Assembly: GCA_964598275.1 (NCBI GenBank)
Contig: CAZRAZ010000028.1
Coordinates: 1 to 9,016 of the forward strand
DNA length: 9,016 bases
From: JAHIEZ01 sp964598275
GTDB taxonomy: Bacteria; Patescibacteriota; Microgenomatia; UBA12405
Direction of reading: 5' to 3'
Under the pieces are notes generated by a model. The model was not told the DNA's origin and did not search any database. It saw nothing but the letters and a program-made list of their open reading frames with translations. The translations under genes were made by a program, and so were the position numbers. This document shows, one piece after another, positions 1 through 6,921 of this stretch. Position 1 is the first letter of the stretch. Each line of letters starts with the position of its first letter.

Positions 1-3000
1 CGGTGACGGAGATGGTACCGGAAGAAACGGCAACATTATCAGAGGCAGATAATTCAATAAGACTTTGAGAAGTAGAAGCGGGCTTAATCCAAAAACTTAA
101 AGCGGCGGCGCTGGTGCCGATGTTACCAACAGAAAGATAATCATCTGTGCCGTCAAAATTGAGAGAAGAATTAATTTTGCCTGTTGCTCCATTGGTCCAG
201 GCGGAGGCGGTGGAACCGATAGAGCAGGTGCCGGCGGTATTTTGACTGCCGGAGGCGCCAATAGAGAGAGTGCCATTGAGGGCGGAGTTATAGGGGTCGT
301 TGGTGGAGTGAATAGTGGTGCCCTGACACTCGTCTAGCTTGTAATGGGCGATGGGTTTGCCCCGATTATAGTCCCAGGCAATCTGGGCAGGGGATCGGGC
401 ATAATTATAAATCCTAACTTGGTCAATTTGCCCAGCAAACCATTGACTTGCATTTGCCTCTGCAATCATGAGTTGTACTGTTTGGCCTGAAACGGTCATG
501 GTCGTAGTTAGTTTTGGAACTCCATCAATATACAATATTGTTCCATTCCCTACTGCAGATTGAAAACTAAAAGCAACATGGTGCCATTTATTATCGTTTA
601 AAGAGATACCTGTTCCGCGTTGACTACTAGTCCCCCAATCGTAAATTTCAAACTGATTGTTGAATAGAAACATTCCATATGCTAGTTGCTTAGCAACAAT
701 ACCCCTATGACCGGAACCAGCGTTGGAAGTTTTAATCCAGGCTTCAACAGTGCCTGTGCTTATTTGAAGTGAGCTTTGGTTACCGGCAGTTACTCTTTGG
801 TTTGAGCCATTAAATTGGAGTGATTTTCCAATTTTTCCACTAACCCATGAAGTGCCGGAAATGATATCTCCATTATTCCCATTCCCGCTGGTGTCATAGG
901 CAGTGGTACCGATACCTTCATTGAAATCCCATCTTGCGACAGGCGGGGAACAAACGGCAGTATCGCCCGGGATGCAATATTCCTGGCTGGCGGCGGTATT
1001 GGGGGCGGTATTGCCGGTGCCGCTTGACAAACTTCCCATCACAATCGCTTTTCCTTGGTTGTAATCTGTTTTGACTTCGTCGGAGGTTAAAGCGTAGTTG
1101 TAGATTTTGACGTCATCGAGTTGACCGGTGAATTGGTAACTGAATGCACCACTTTCGCCAGTATTATAGTCAAGACCAATGTGGGCAAGGGCATTATTTG
1201 TTCGCGCTGTTCCGGTTTGAACAACAGTATTATCTAAAATGCCGTTAATATAAAATTTAACGCTTGATCCGTCCCAAGTAGCGGTGATCAGTGACCATTG
1301 ATTGAGCGATACAGACCTTGTCGATTGATGAGCGACTCCGGCTACCCACAATTGGATTCTGCCAGTAGTTGTGTAAAGACCAAACCACCAGGCAGTTGAA
1401 TAGGCTTTTGCTATTACTGTGTGATAACCGTGATCAGTGAAAGACGTAGGGTAGACCCAGGCACTCCAGGTGCCAGTGGTGATGTCCAAGGCAGAATTAT
1501 CTTGTAATTCTACATAATCGTTGCTTCCATCAAAACTCAAAGCTTTTCCGAATTTTCCATCATTGGTCCAAATGGGGGCGGAGTTGCCGGCGCCAAAAAC
1601 TCCGCTTAAACCAACGCCGGCGTTGCCCCAGTTTTGAGTGACGGAGCCATAGCCTTCGTCGAATTTATAGTGAGCGAGGGCGGAGGCGATGGGCGAGCCG
1701 ACGGCTGGATGCCCGGCGTTCATGTCCTCAACTATTTGTTTTTGAGTGCGGGCGTAATTATAGATTCTCACTTCGTCGATAATTCCTTTAAAGTGACGGG
1801 AAACAGCGTTGTCAAGGAGTAATGTTCCTATGGCAGGTTGAGTTCCAACACTGGGAGCAGACGCCGCATTGGTGGCTATTTGCGTTCCGTTAACGTAAAG
1901 ACGCTTATTAGTACCGTCGTAAGTTGCAATAACGTGATACCATTGACTAGCATTAAAGGTGTAGTTTACCGCGTAGGTGTCTCCCCAGAAATAGAATTTT
2001 AAAGAAGTATTACTAGGTATAGCTAAACCATAACCTCCATTTCTTGAGTATATTTGAGCGTCGGAATTCTGTCCCGAAGAAGGATTAACCCAAGCACTAA
2101 TAGTAAAAGACGTGGTTGGTTGAAGACTTACTGCGTCAGTAAGAGTAATCTGATCATCAACTCCATCAAACTTTAGCCCCTTTCCAAATTTTCCCGCCGT
2201 CCACGTTGGCGCGGAACTTCCTGTTCCTAAACCCCCGTTATTCCCATACCCGCTTGAGTCATAAGCGGAACTGCCCACGCCTTCGTTGAAGTTATAATAT
2301 GCAACAGGGCCAGGGGCCCATTCGTAAAGCTGGCGGACTTCGGACGCGCTTAAAGCGCGGTTATAGATACGGACTTCGTCGATAGAACCTGCCCAATAAC
2401 CTCCCCAACCCCTCCAACCTATCCGGAAACTAGAAGACGAATCACTAAGCAATGGTCCGATTATTGTTGGTTGTTGGGAATAGGTACTTTCAGTGCCGTC
2501 TATGTATATGTGTACTTTACGGTCAGCGAGATTATTATAGCTGACAACAACATGGTGCCATGATGAGAGTGTAAAACGGTTATCGTTGGTAGTTGTTGAA
2601 TAAATAGTCCAATCTGATTTAGTAAGAGCAAAAGTTACGTTTGAAGAAGTTTTTAAAAATCTCCATCCTGAACTTCCGCCATCATCTTTCGACATAAACC
2701 ACTCGTTATTAGTTGGTTTCGCCCAAAAAGCGATTGTTATTTGGGTGTTTGGTAGATCATCAAGAGAAGAAGCGCTACCCATGTTTGCATACTGGCTTAT
2801 GCCGTCAAAGATCCCTCCATTTCCAAACTTTCCAGCGCCGGTGGTGGGAACGGTGGAGCCGACACCGACGCCGTGGTTGGAGTTGCCCGAGGAATCAATT
2901 ACTTCTCCGGCTGCGCCGGACCATGAGGCTTCATCCATTTTCCAATAGCCAACTAGACCTTCGGAAAAAGAGGAGGCGAGACCGGATTGGGCGCCTTTGG

Positions 3001-4741
3001 GGGCGCCAAGATTGACGGCCACGCCTTTGGCGGCGGCGGCTTTGGCTTTGCCGGCGTTGTAGTCGGTTTTGATCTCTGCAGCGGTGCGGGCATAGGGATA
3101 AATTTTAACTTCATCAAGGAAACCATTAAATTTTGCCCCGGAAGCGTAAGCTTTTCCAACATAACCAGTGTTTAAAACTGTATTTATTCCCGACAAAGTG
3201 GCTGTTCCGGCATTTTTTCCGTTAATATAATAAATGACATTTCCGGATCCATCTATTGTTACCGCTATATATTGCCAACTATTTGTGGATAAAGGACTTG
3301 TTGAACAAGAAGAGGCATTGGTATTATATTTCCCTACTATAATTTTGTTTGCATCGACTCCACTACATGTAACAAATATCAACATTTGTTCAGATGTTTC
3401 TGTTCCGTATCCAAGGAATCCTGCCCAATCAACGGAAACGGAATTTGGTTTCACCCACATAGAAATAGTTCTAGCACCACTCCCAGCCGGTAGTTTTGTA
3501 TCTGTAAAACTCACATAATCATTACTTCCATCAAACTTCAAACACTTCCCGGAAACGCACATATCTTCTGTCTGCCAAGCGGGGGCGGAGGAGCCGGCGC
3601 CGAAGGCGCCGTGGTTGCGGTTTGACGAAGAATCATAAGCGGTGGTGCCGACACCCTCGTCGAAGGACCAATAGGCAACAGGGGCTTTGGAGATTTCTTC
3701 GGTGGAGGAGAGGGAGGAGGTGGGTTCGGTGGAAGCGTATTTACGAATAAATACCCAGTCAAAATCAGCATTAAAAGTTTTTAAGGTACTAGTTTGATTT
3801 GTTGACCAATAGCCAAGCATTAAATAAACGTTCTGAGAAAAACTATTTCCATAGTTTTGAGTAGTTCCATTTCTGTCCCAAGTTGTAGAATTTGTCAAAA
3901 ATTTGTGTCTAATAATATAGTTTGTGCCAGTCGTCCAAGTAAGCCAGTTTGTATAGTTGTCATAATTGCCATCAGCGTTGTAATCAATATAAGTCTCTTC
4001 GTGAGAATCTGTTGAAGAGGCAAGAAAATAGGAAAGATAGGTATTTCCAGATAGAGAACTTCTTAGATTAAATCCAACTGCTTGACTGTTTATGGAATTA
4101 ATCGACAATTTTGACTCAAACACCTTATTAGCAGTACTATAAGTGTTAATTGTATTAATCACGGGGTTATTTCCACTACCGGAATATTGAAGATTTAATT
4201 TAGAACCAGAAACGGAATAATTTCCACCGCCGATGTTTGCCGCTGTCCATTTTCCAGTGGTGAGAGAATTTCCACTAAAATCATCAAAAAACTCAAAGAC
4301 TTTATCACCACTGACGACATTTGTAGCGCTGGGATTGCCGTAGTAGACATAGACTGTTCCGCCGGAGGAGGGGATGGATGGGGCTTTGACCCAGACTTTG
4401 GTGTCGGTGACGGCATTACAACCGGGATTATTTTCTTCTAGCCAATGAGGCAGTAACTTGCCGCCTTGGTCGGTGATTCTAATATCATCACAATCGGACT
4501 GCATTTTGCCGGAAGCGATGAGGGCGGAGGTGCCGATGCTAATACTAACCTGGAAATCAGTCAGAGTGGTGCCGACACTATTGGTGATATTGACGGCTTT
4601 GCGATAATGCCAGCCGTCGTCAAACCATCCCGCTGCTGCGGGATTCGGCTTTTGAAGCCTCGCCAGCAGAATTATGGGAATGAGAAGAAAACAGAGGATG
4701 ATGAGGAGGGATTTGTAAGAGAGTTGATGCAGGATTTTCAC
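1..4741 (-). CDS. Giant exported DUF2341/LamG-repeat surface protein (3' end beyond window)
   Basis: The reading frame is open on the minus strand from a GTG at 4741 to the left edge: at least 1580 residues, C-terminus missing. Residues 11-27 are a hydrophobic signal or anchor segment after a short basic start (VKILHQLSYK). PAAAGW at 34-39 could be a signal peptidase site. Residues about 39-140 match DUF2341 (GWHYRKAVNITN near 43-54; VYVYYGNPSAT near its end). About 145-345 looks like a further beta-sandwich region. LamG/concanavalin-like domains follow, each opening with a Y/W-x-F/M-DEG-type motif (near 357, 599, 815, 1025, 1271, 1467) and closing with a DEVRIYNYA-like strand (near 543, 788, 989, 1209, 1440); the sixth is cut by the edge. 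An Ala/Lys-rich linker lies around 560-595. Such domains usually bind glycans or mediate adhesion; no catalytic motif was recognised. The start is the first codon after an in-frame TAA and overlaps the upstream gene's TGA as GTGA, suggesting translational coupling. No Shine-Dalgarno is visible. Domain assignment is confident; ligand and function are inferred. Confidence 0.9.
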   Translation of the reverse strand, partial: MKILHQLSYKSLLIILCFLLIPIILLARLQKPNPAAAGWFDDGWHYRKAVNITNSVGTTLTDFQVSISIGTSALIASGKMQSDCDDIRITDQGGKLLPHWLEENNPGCNAVTDTKVWVKAPSIPSSGGTVYVYYGNPSATNVVSGDKVFEFFDDFSGNSLTTGKWTAANIGGGNYSVSGSKLNLQYSGSGNNPVINTINTYSTANKVFESKLSINSINSQAVGFNLRSSLSGNTYLSYFLASSTDSHEETYIDYNADGNYDNYTNWLTWTTGTNYIIRHKFLTNSTTWDRNGTTQNYGNSFSQNVYLMLGYWSTNQTSTLKTFNADFDWVFIRKYASTEPTSSLSSTEEISKAPVAYWSFDEGVGTTAYDSSSNRNHGAFGAGSSAPAWQTEDMCVSGKCLKFDGSNDYVSFTDTKLPAGSGARTISMWVKPNSVSVDWAGFLGYGTETSEQMLIFVTCSGVDANKIIVGKYNTNASSCSTSPLSTNSWQYIAVTIDGSGNVIYYINGKNAGTATLSGINTVLNTGYVGKAYASGAKFNGFLDEVKIYPYARTAAEIKTDYNAGKAKAAAAKGVAVNLGAPKGAQSGLASSFSEGLVGYWKMDEASWSGAAGEVIDSSGNSNHGVGVGSTVPTTGAGKFGNGGIFDGISQYANMGSASSLDDLPNTQITIAFWAKPTNNEWFMSKDDGGSSGWRFLKTSSNVTFALTKSDWTIYSTTTNDNRFTLSSWHHVVVSYNNLADRKVHIYIDGTESTYSQQPTIIGPLLSDSSSSFRIGWRGWGGYWAGSIDEVRIYNRALSASEVRQLYEWAPGPVAYYNFNEGVGSSAYDSSGYGNNGGLGTGSSAPTWTAGKFGKGLKFDGVDDQITLTDAVSLQPTTSFTISAWVNPSSGQNSDAQIYSRNGGYGLAIPSNTSLKFYFWGDTYAVNYTFNASQWYHVIATYDGTNKRLYVNGTQIATNAASAPSVGTQPAIGTLLLDNAVSRHFKGIIDEVRIYNYARTQKQIVEDMNAGHPAVGSPIASALAHYKFDEGYGSVTQNWGNAGVGLSGVFGAGNSAPIWTNDGKFGKALSFDGSNDYVELQDNSALDITTGTWSAWVYPTSFTDHGYHTVIAKAYSTAWWFGLYTTTGRIQLWVAGVAHQSTRSVSLNQWSLITATWDGSSVKFYINGILDNTVVQTGTARTNNALAHIGLDYNTGESGAFSYQFTGQLDDVKIYNYALTSDEVKTDYNQGKAIVMGSLSSGTGNTAPNTAASQEYCIPGDTAVCSPPVARWDFNEGIGTTAYDTSGNGNNGDIISGTSWVSGKIGKSLQFNGSNQRVTAGNQSSLQISTGTVEAWIKTSNAGSGHRGIVAKQLAYGMFLFNNQFEIYDWGTSSQRGTGISLNDNKWHHVAFSFQSAVGNGTILYIDGVPKLTTTMTVSGQTVQLMIAEANASQWFAGQIDQVRIYNYARSPAQIAWDYNRGKPIAHYKLDECQGTTIHSTNDPYNSALNGTLSIGASGSQNTAGTCSIGSTASAWTNGATGKINSSLNFDGTDDYLSVGNIGTSAAALSFWIKPASTSQSLIELSASDNVAVSSGTISVT

Positions 4742-4793
4742 GGATTTTTTTTAAAAAATGATTTACACTGATTGGGAGCGGATTTGCACGGAT
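4733..4793. repeat. Three degenerate 13-bp repeats GATTTNCACNGAT
   Basis: Copies lie at 4733-4745 (gattttcacggat), 4760-4772 (gatttacactgat) and 4781-4793 (gatttgcacggat), spaced 27 and 21 bp. They encode the extra C-terminal tail of the GxxExxY protein, including its CKS...CKS residues. The leftmost copy also supplies that gene's TGA stop and the GTG start of the LamG gene on the minus strand. I recall similar ATCCGTGTAAATC-like text near other GxxExxY genes but cannot verify that here. Confidence 0.6.
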
Positions 4794-5187
4794 GCGGATC
4801 CGGCGTCCAGATTAACCGGTGAATTTGTAAGTGATTGCTACCAAAGTTTACCAATAAACCGAGTTTAATATCGGTGGTTTTTAGGTAATGAAGCAATTGT
4901 TGCCGAAAGCTTTGGGGCATGAAAGTGACGGCCTTTAATTCTAAAATTATTTTATTGTCGATTAAAAAATCTGGTCGGTAATTGCCCACCTTTTTGTCTT
5001 TATATTTGACAGCTAAACTTTTTTCTCTTTGGTAAGGTATGTTTTTTTCTTTGAATTCTTCTTCCAGAGCTTGTTGGTAAACAGATTCTTTGTGACCAAA
5101 ACCAAGGGAATTGTAGACAGCAAAGAAACAGCCCCGAAGTTGGTAGGTCAGATCGGCGTAAATCAGTTGTTTGTCGGTGTTAATCAT
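4738..5187 (-). CDS. GxxExxY family protein, PD-(D/E)XK nuclease fold
   Basis: A 149-residue protein with the family signature GHKESVY at residues 31-37, followed by RPDF (D73) and ELK (E83, K85), the layout expected for a PD-(D/E)XK nuclease-like core, then QQLLHYLK near 96-103 and LLVNFGSNHLQIHRLIW at 111-127. The family is widespread in environmental and CPR genomes, and I know of no established biological role. Members usually end soon after the NFG-strand; the last 22 residues here are encoded by the short repeats at 4733-4793 and look like a repeat-derived extension. The ATG at 5187 (MINTDKQLIY) was chosen because a longer form from a TTG at 5301 would run through most of the upstream RHH gene in another frame. 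The gene overlaps the RHH gene by 8 bp and the LamG gene by 4 bp, so the three are probably co-transcribed. A nuclease role is inferred from the retained acidic/lysine residues only. Confidence 0.9.
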   Translation of the reverse strand: MINTDKQLIYADLTYQLRGCFFAVYNSLGFGHKESVYQQALEEEFKEKNIPYQREKSLAVKYKDKKVGNYRPDFLIDNKIILELKAVTFMPQSFRQQLLHYLKTTDIKLGLLVNFGSNHLQIHRLIWTPDPHPCKSAPNQCKSFFKKNP

Positions 5188-5347
5188 GTTTTTTTCTTTT
5201 AATGGGAGTGGGGGAGGAATTGTTGGCCCAGGTGCGGATGAGGTGGCGGAAAAATTCGCTTTTGCTGGCGTATTGGCCACGGGAGACAGTTTGGTTGACA
5301 AGGGCGTTTAGTTGAGGGGTGAGGGAGATGTTGACGATAGCGCGCAT
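5180..5347 (-). CDS. Small ribbon-helix-helix (CopG/ParD-like) DNA-binding protein
   Basis: A 55-residue protein beginning MRAIVNISLTPQLNALVNQT: a beta strand (residues 3-9) followed by two helices and the typical RYASKSEFFRHLIR-like segment (GQYASKSEFFRHLIRTW, about 24-40). This is the classic RHH pattern of ParD/CopG-type antitoxins and autorepressors, which bind DNA as dimers through the N-terminal strand. The C-terminal tail (ANNSSPTPIKRKKHD) is basic and short, without an obvious toxin-binding helix. The ATG at 5347 fits the RHH start and lies immediately downstream of a promoter-like sequence. A longer GTG-started frame from 5410 would begin upstream of the -35 and adds no domain. It overlaps the GxxExxY gene by 8 bp, so the two may act as a pair; the protein probably represses its own promoter (inference). 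Confidence 0.85.
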   Translation of the reverse strand: MRAIVNISLTPQLNALVNQTVSRGQYASKSEFFRHLIRTWANNSSPTPIKRKKHD

Positions 5348-5353
5348 TAAATA

Positions 5354-5382
5354 ACTGTAATACAAAGTGTGTGGTTTGTAAA
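5354..5382 (-). promoter_or_regulatory. Candidate promoter of the RHH-GxxExxY-LamG run
   Basis: On the minus strand TTTACA (5382-5377), a 17-bp spacer and TACAGT (5359-5354) precede TATTTA and then the ATG at 5347. The -10 is a weak match. The predicted transcription start falls on or next to the A of the ATG, which would make the mRNA leaderless. The case is strengthened by the same spacing at the three other small regulator genes in the window. Confidence 0.55.
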
Positions 5383-5393
5383 GAGGGGGGTAC

Positions 5394-5498
5394 GTCACAC
5401 AGATCGTCACACCTCCGGGGAGTCAGATCGTCACACCTCCGAGGACGTACCGCCTGCGGGCTACCTCGGAGGAGGTGACTAACCACGGAGGAGTGACT
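5394..5498. repeat. Cluster of opposed CGGAGG-GTGAC motifs forming nested inverted repeats
   Basis: CAGATCGTCACACCTCCG occurs twice in direct orientation, 24 bp apart (5400-5417, 5424-5441), preceded by a partial GTCACAC at 5394-5400. The inverse motif follows as CGGAGGAGGTGACT (5467-5480) and CGGAGGAGTGACT (5486-5498). GTCACACCTCCGAGG (5430-5444) can pair imperfectly with CCTCGGAGGAGGTGAC (5464-5479), and the outer copies pair less well. Between them GTACCGCCTGCGGGCTAC (5447-5464) holds a CCGC-CT-GCGG mini-hairpin. The cluster fills the divergent region between the RHH and abiE promoters. It could be a set of regulator sites or a REP-like mobile palindrome; the sequence alone does not decide. 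Confidence 0.75.
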
Positions 5499-5507
5499 TA
5501 TTTGAAG

Positions 5508-5536
5508 TTGACAAACAGATAGGGATGGTCTAAAAT
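5508..5536 (+). promoter_or_regulatory. abiE operon promoter (sigma70-like)
   Basis: TTGACA (5508-5513), a 17-bp spacer and TAAAAT (5531-5536) form a near-consensus housekeeping promoter. The predicted start near 5543 gives a leader of about 14 nt before the ATG at 5557. The -35 lies 9 bp downstream of a GGAGTGACT copy, and this upstream block is repeated before the RHH gene at 6922. Confidence 0.8.
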
Positions 5537-5543
5537 GGATTTA

Positions 5544-5549
5544 GAAAGG
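5544..5549 (+). promoter_or_regulatory. Weak ribosome binding site of abiEi
   Basis: GAAAGG lies 7 nt before the ATG at 5557. It supports this start. It is also one of the few Shine-Dalgarno-like sequences in the window: the small regulator genes have no room for one. Confidence 0.5.
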
Positions 5550-5556
5550 TACAAAA

Positions 5557-6150
5557 ATGTCTACTTTACTGAAACCAATATTAGTGAGAGAGGAACTATT
5601 AAACAGGGGAATGAAAATATTCTCTATAAGGGATTTTAGACGACTTTTTGATTTGTCCGACCACCGAGCCAAATATTTTTTGGAAAAAGAGAGCAAGGCT
5701 GGTTTTTTATGGCGTTTGAAAAAAGGACTTTATGGTTTGAAAACCGATATGCCGGCGGAAGAAGAAATTGCCAATAGGTTGTATCGGCCGTCTTATATTT
5801 CTTTTGAGTATGCCTTGGGTTACTATAATATTTTGCCGGAAATGAGTTATTGGGTAAGTAGCGCGACGACTAAGGCAACGCGGGATTTTGAGATAGAAGA
5901 CAAAAGTTTTGCTTATTTTAAAATTAAAAGACAGGCTTATGTCGGTTATAAGTTAGTCAAAGAGGCAGGAAAATCGTTTTTGATGGCCGAACCGGAAAAG
6001 GCGGTGGCGGATTATCTTTATTTTGTGGCTTTGGGTAAAAAACCGATAAATGAAAGGTTAAACATAAAATTTTTGGATAAAAGAAAGATAAAGGATTATA
6101 CCCGGCTTTTTGGCAGAGGAAAATTATTAAAATTAGTAGATAAATTATGA
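5557..6150 (+). CDS. abiEi: AbiEi-like type IV antitoxin / transcriptional repressor
   Basis: A 197-residue protein. Residues about 11-62 form a winged-helix domain ending in the AbiEi-typical KKGLYGLK segment; about 63-197 is the antitoxin part, with YISFEYALGYYNILPE (80-95) and AEPEKAVADYLYF (144-156), both characteristic of this family. In AbiE systems AbiEi represses the operon promoter and antagonises the AbiEii nucleotidyltransferase without forming a stable complex (family knowledge). The stop overlaps the start of the next gene as ATGA, the normal AbiEi-AbiEii arrangement, so translation is probably coupled. Expression is expected from the promoter at 5508-5536, with opposed CGGAGG-GTGAC motifs upstream as possible operator sites. 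The gene is AT-rich compared with the LamG gene, consistent with acquisition as a mobile defence module. Length and motifs look intact. Confidence 0.9.
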   Translation: MSTLLKPILVREELLNRGMKIFSIRDFRRLFDLSDHRAKYFLEKESKAGFLWRLKKGLYGLKTDMPAEEEIANRLYRPSYISFEYALGYYNILPEMSYWVSSATTKATRDFEIEDKSFAYFKIKRQAYVGYKLVKEAGKSFLMAEPEKAVADYLYFVALGKKPINERLNIKFLDKRKIKDYTRLFGRGKLLKLVDKL

Positions 6151-6851
6151 TTGATCAGGGACAAATAAAAAAGTTAGCGGTAAGTTGTCAAAGTTTAGAA
6201 TTAAATGTCAGGCGGGAATATTATCAGCATTTATTTTTGTCTTATTTTTATCAGCAGAAAAATAGTGAAAAAGTTTATTTTAAAGGAGGAACGGCTTTGC
6301 GGATTGTTTATGGCAGTCCGCGGTTTTCGGAAGATTTGGATTTTAGCGCTGATTTGAAAAGTAAGTCGGCTTTGGAAGAAGTGATTTTGGCAACTTTGGA
6401 GGAAATTCAAAGAGAAAATATAATGGTTGATTTGAAAGAGGCTAAAGAAACGAGCGGGGGATATTTGGCGATAGTGGTGTTTGACGGAACAGAGATTCAA
6501 TTGCAAATTTCTTTGCGGGAAAGCGGTAAAAAATCGGAGATAGTTACTATAGCTTCGGATTTTATACCGCCGTATACAATAGTAGTTTTAGCGCAAGAAC
6601 AAATGGTTTCAGAGAAAATTCGGGCTTTGTTAAGCCGGCAGAAACCAAGAGATTTTTATGATTTATATTATATTTTGCGGGCCGGTTTGTTAGCTTTGGA
6701 TCAAAAGAAGTTATTGACAGAGGTGGTTGGTATTTTAGAAAAAACGAAAATTAATTTTGAATCAGAGTTAAAGCTGTTTTTGCCAAGGAGTCATTGGGCG
6801 GTGATTAGGGATTTTAGAAAGACATTGGAAAGAGAAATAGGAAGGAATTAG
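6147..6851 (+). CDS. abiEii: AbiEii/AbiGii-family nucleotidyltransferase toxin
   Basis: A 234-residue DNA polymerase beta-like nucleotidyltransferase. Visible motifs are KGGTALR at 46-52 (the GG-T/S nucleotide-binding turn), SEDLDF at 61-66 (metal-binding D63 and D65), EKIRALLSRQKPRDFYDLY at 156-174 (conserved K157, then RD-x-YD with D169 and D172). All key residues appear present, so the enzyme is likely active. Characterised relatives act as toxins that modify RNA, as shown for MenT-type enzymes transferring nucleotides to tRNA acceptor ends, and give phage resistance by abortive infection. The substrate here cannot be read from sequence. The ATG overlaps the abiEi stop by 4 bp, and no Shine-Dalgarno precedes it, which points to coupled translation. 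The TAG stop abuts the repeated regulatory block that precedes the RHH gene at 6922; no hairpin-plus-T-tract terminator is visible after it. Confidence 0.95.
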   Translation: MIDQGQIKKLAVSCQSLELNVRREYYQHLFLSYFYQQKNSEKVYFKGGTALRIVYGSPRFSEDLDFSADLKSKSALEEVILATLEEIQRENIMVDLKEAKETSGGYLAIVVFDGTEIQLQISLRESGKKSEIVTIASDFIPPYTIVVLAQEQMVSEKIRALLSRQKPRDFYDLYYILRAGLLALDQKKLLTEVVGILEKTKINFESELKLFLPRSHWAVIRDFRKTLEREIGRN

Positions 6852-6893
6852 GGAGTGACTGACCCCGGAGGAGTGACTGTTTGAAGTTGACAA
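6852..6893 (+). repeat. Second copy of the GGAGTGACT/-35 regulatory block
   Basis: 6855-6893 matches 5475-5514 almost base for base: GTGACT, then GACCCCGGAGGAGTGACT against AACCACGGAGGAGTGACT, then a 1-nt length difference and an identical TTTGAAGTTGACAA that includes the -35 hexamer. Within each copy GGAGTGACT-like units repeat about 18-19 bp apart. Beyond the -35 the two promoters diverge. The shared block is either a duplicated promoter with tandem regulator sites or part of a dispersed intergenic repeat that carries a -35. Confidence 0.75.
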
Positions 6894-6916
6894 GGTTTGG
6901 CAAAGTTTGCTAAAAT
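6887..6916 (+). promoter_or_regulatory. Promoter of the RHH gene at 6922, predicted leaderless
   Basis: TTGACA (6887-6892), an 18-bp spacer and TAAAAT (6911-6916), with an extended -10 TGC immediately before it. The -10 ends 5 nt before the ATG at 6922, so the expected transcription start falls on the start codon and the mRNA should be leaderless. This also excludes the TTG at 6907, which lies upstream of the -10. Confidence 0.75.
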
Positions 6917-6921
6917 TAATC

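Noticed and set aside
1634..1822. Short plus-strand open frame within the LamG gene; similar ones at 2713-3015, 2745-2948, 2987-3175, 3234-3518 and 4466-4771
   Set aside because: All lie antisense to the continuous LamG reading frame, which encodes clear domains. The translations are low-complexity or Arg/Pro-rich and show no domain.
4195..4416. Minus-strand out-of-frame ORF in the DUF2341 region (also 2953-3162 and 3538-3771)
   Set aside because: Pro/Ser-rich products in the wrong frame of the LamG gene. They arise from its GC-rich codons.
4738..5301. Longer GxxExxY start at a TTG at 5301
   Set aside because: It would read through most of the RHH gene in another frame and adds a Pro/Ser-rich stretch foreign to the family. 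The ATG at 5187 fits.
5180..5410. Longer RHH start at a GTG at 5410
   Set aside because: The extra N-terminal residues lie upstream of the predicted promoter and before the first RHH strand. The ATG at 5347 gives a canonical RHH protein.
5199..5486. Minus-strand frame across the divergent control region
   Set aside because: The translation is dominated by the repeated motif (Arg/Pro/His-rich) and overlaps the RHH gene and both promoters.
5394..5498. CRISPR array
   Set aside because: Repeats are too few, are in opposite orientations, and have no uniform spacers or cas genes. They form palindromes.
6231..6506. Minus-strand frame inside abiEii (and 6768-7001 across its end)
   Set aside because: Antisense to the intact nucleotidyltransferase with all motifs; no recognisable product.
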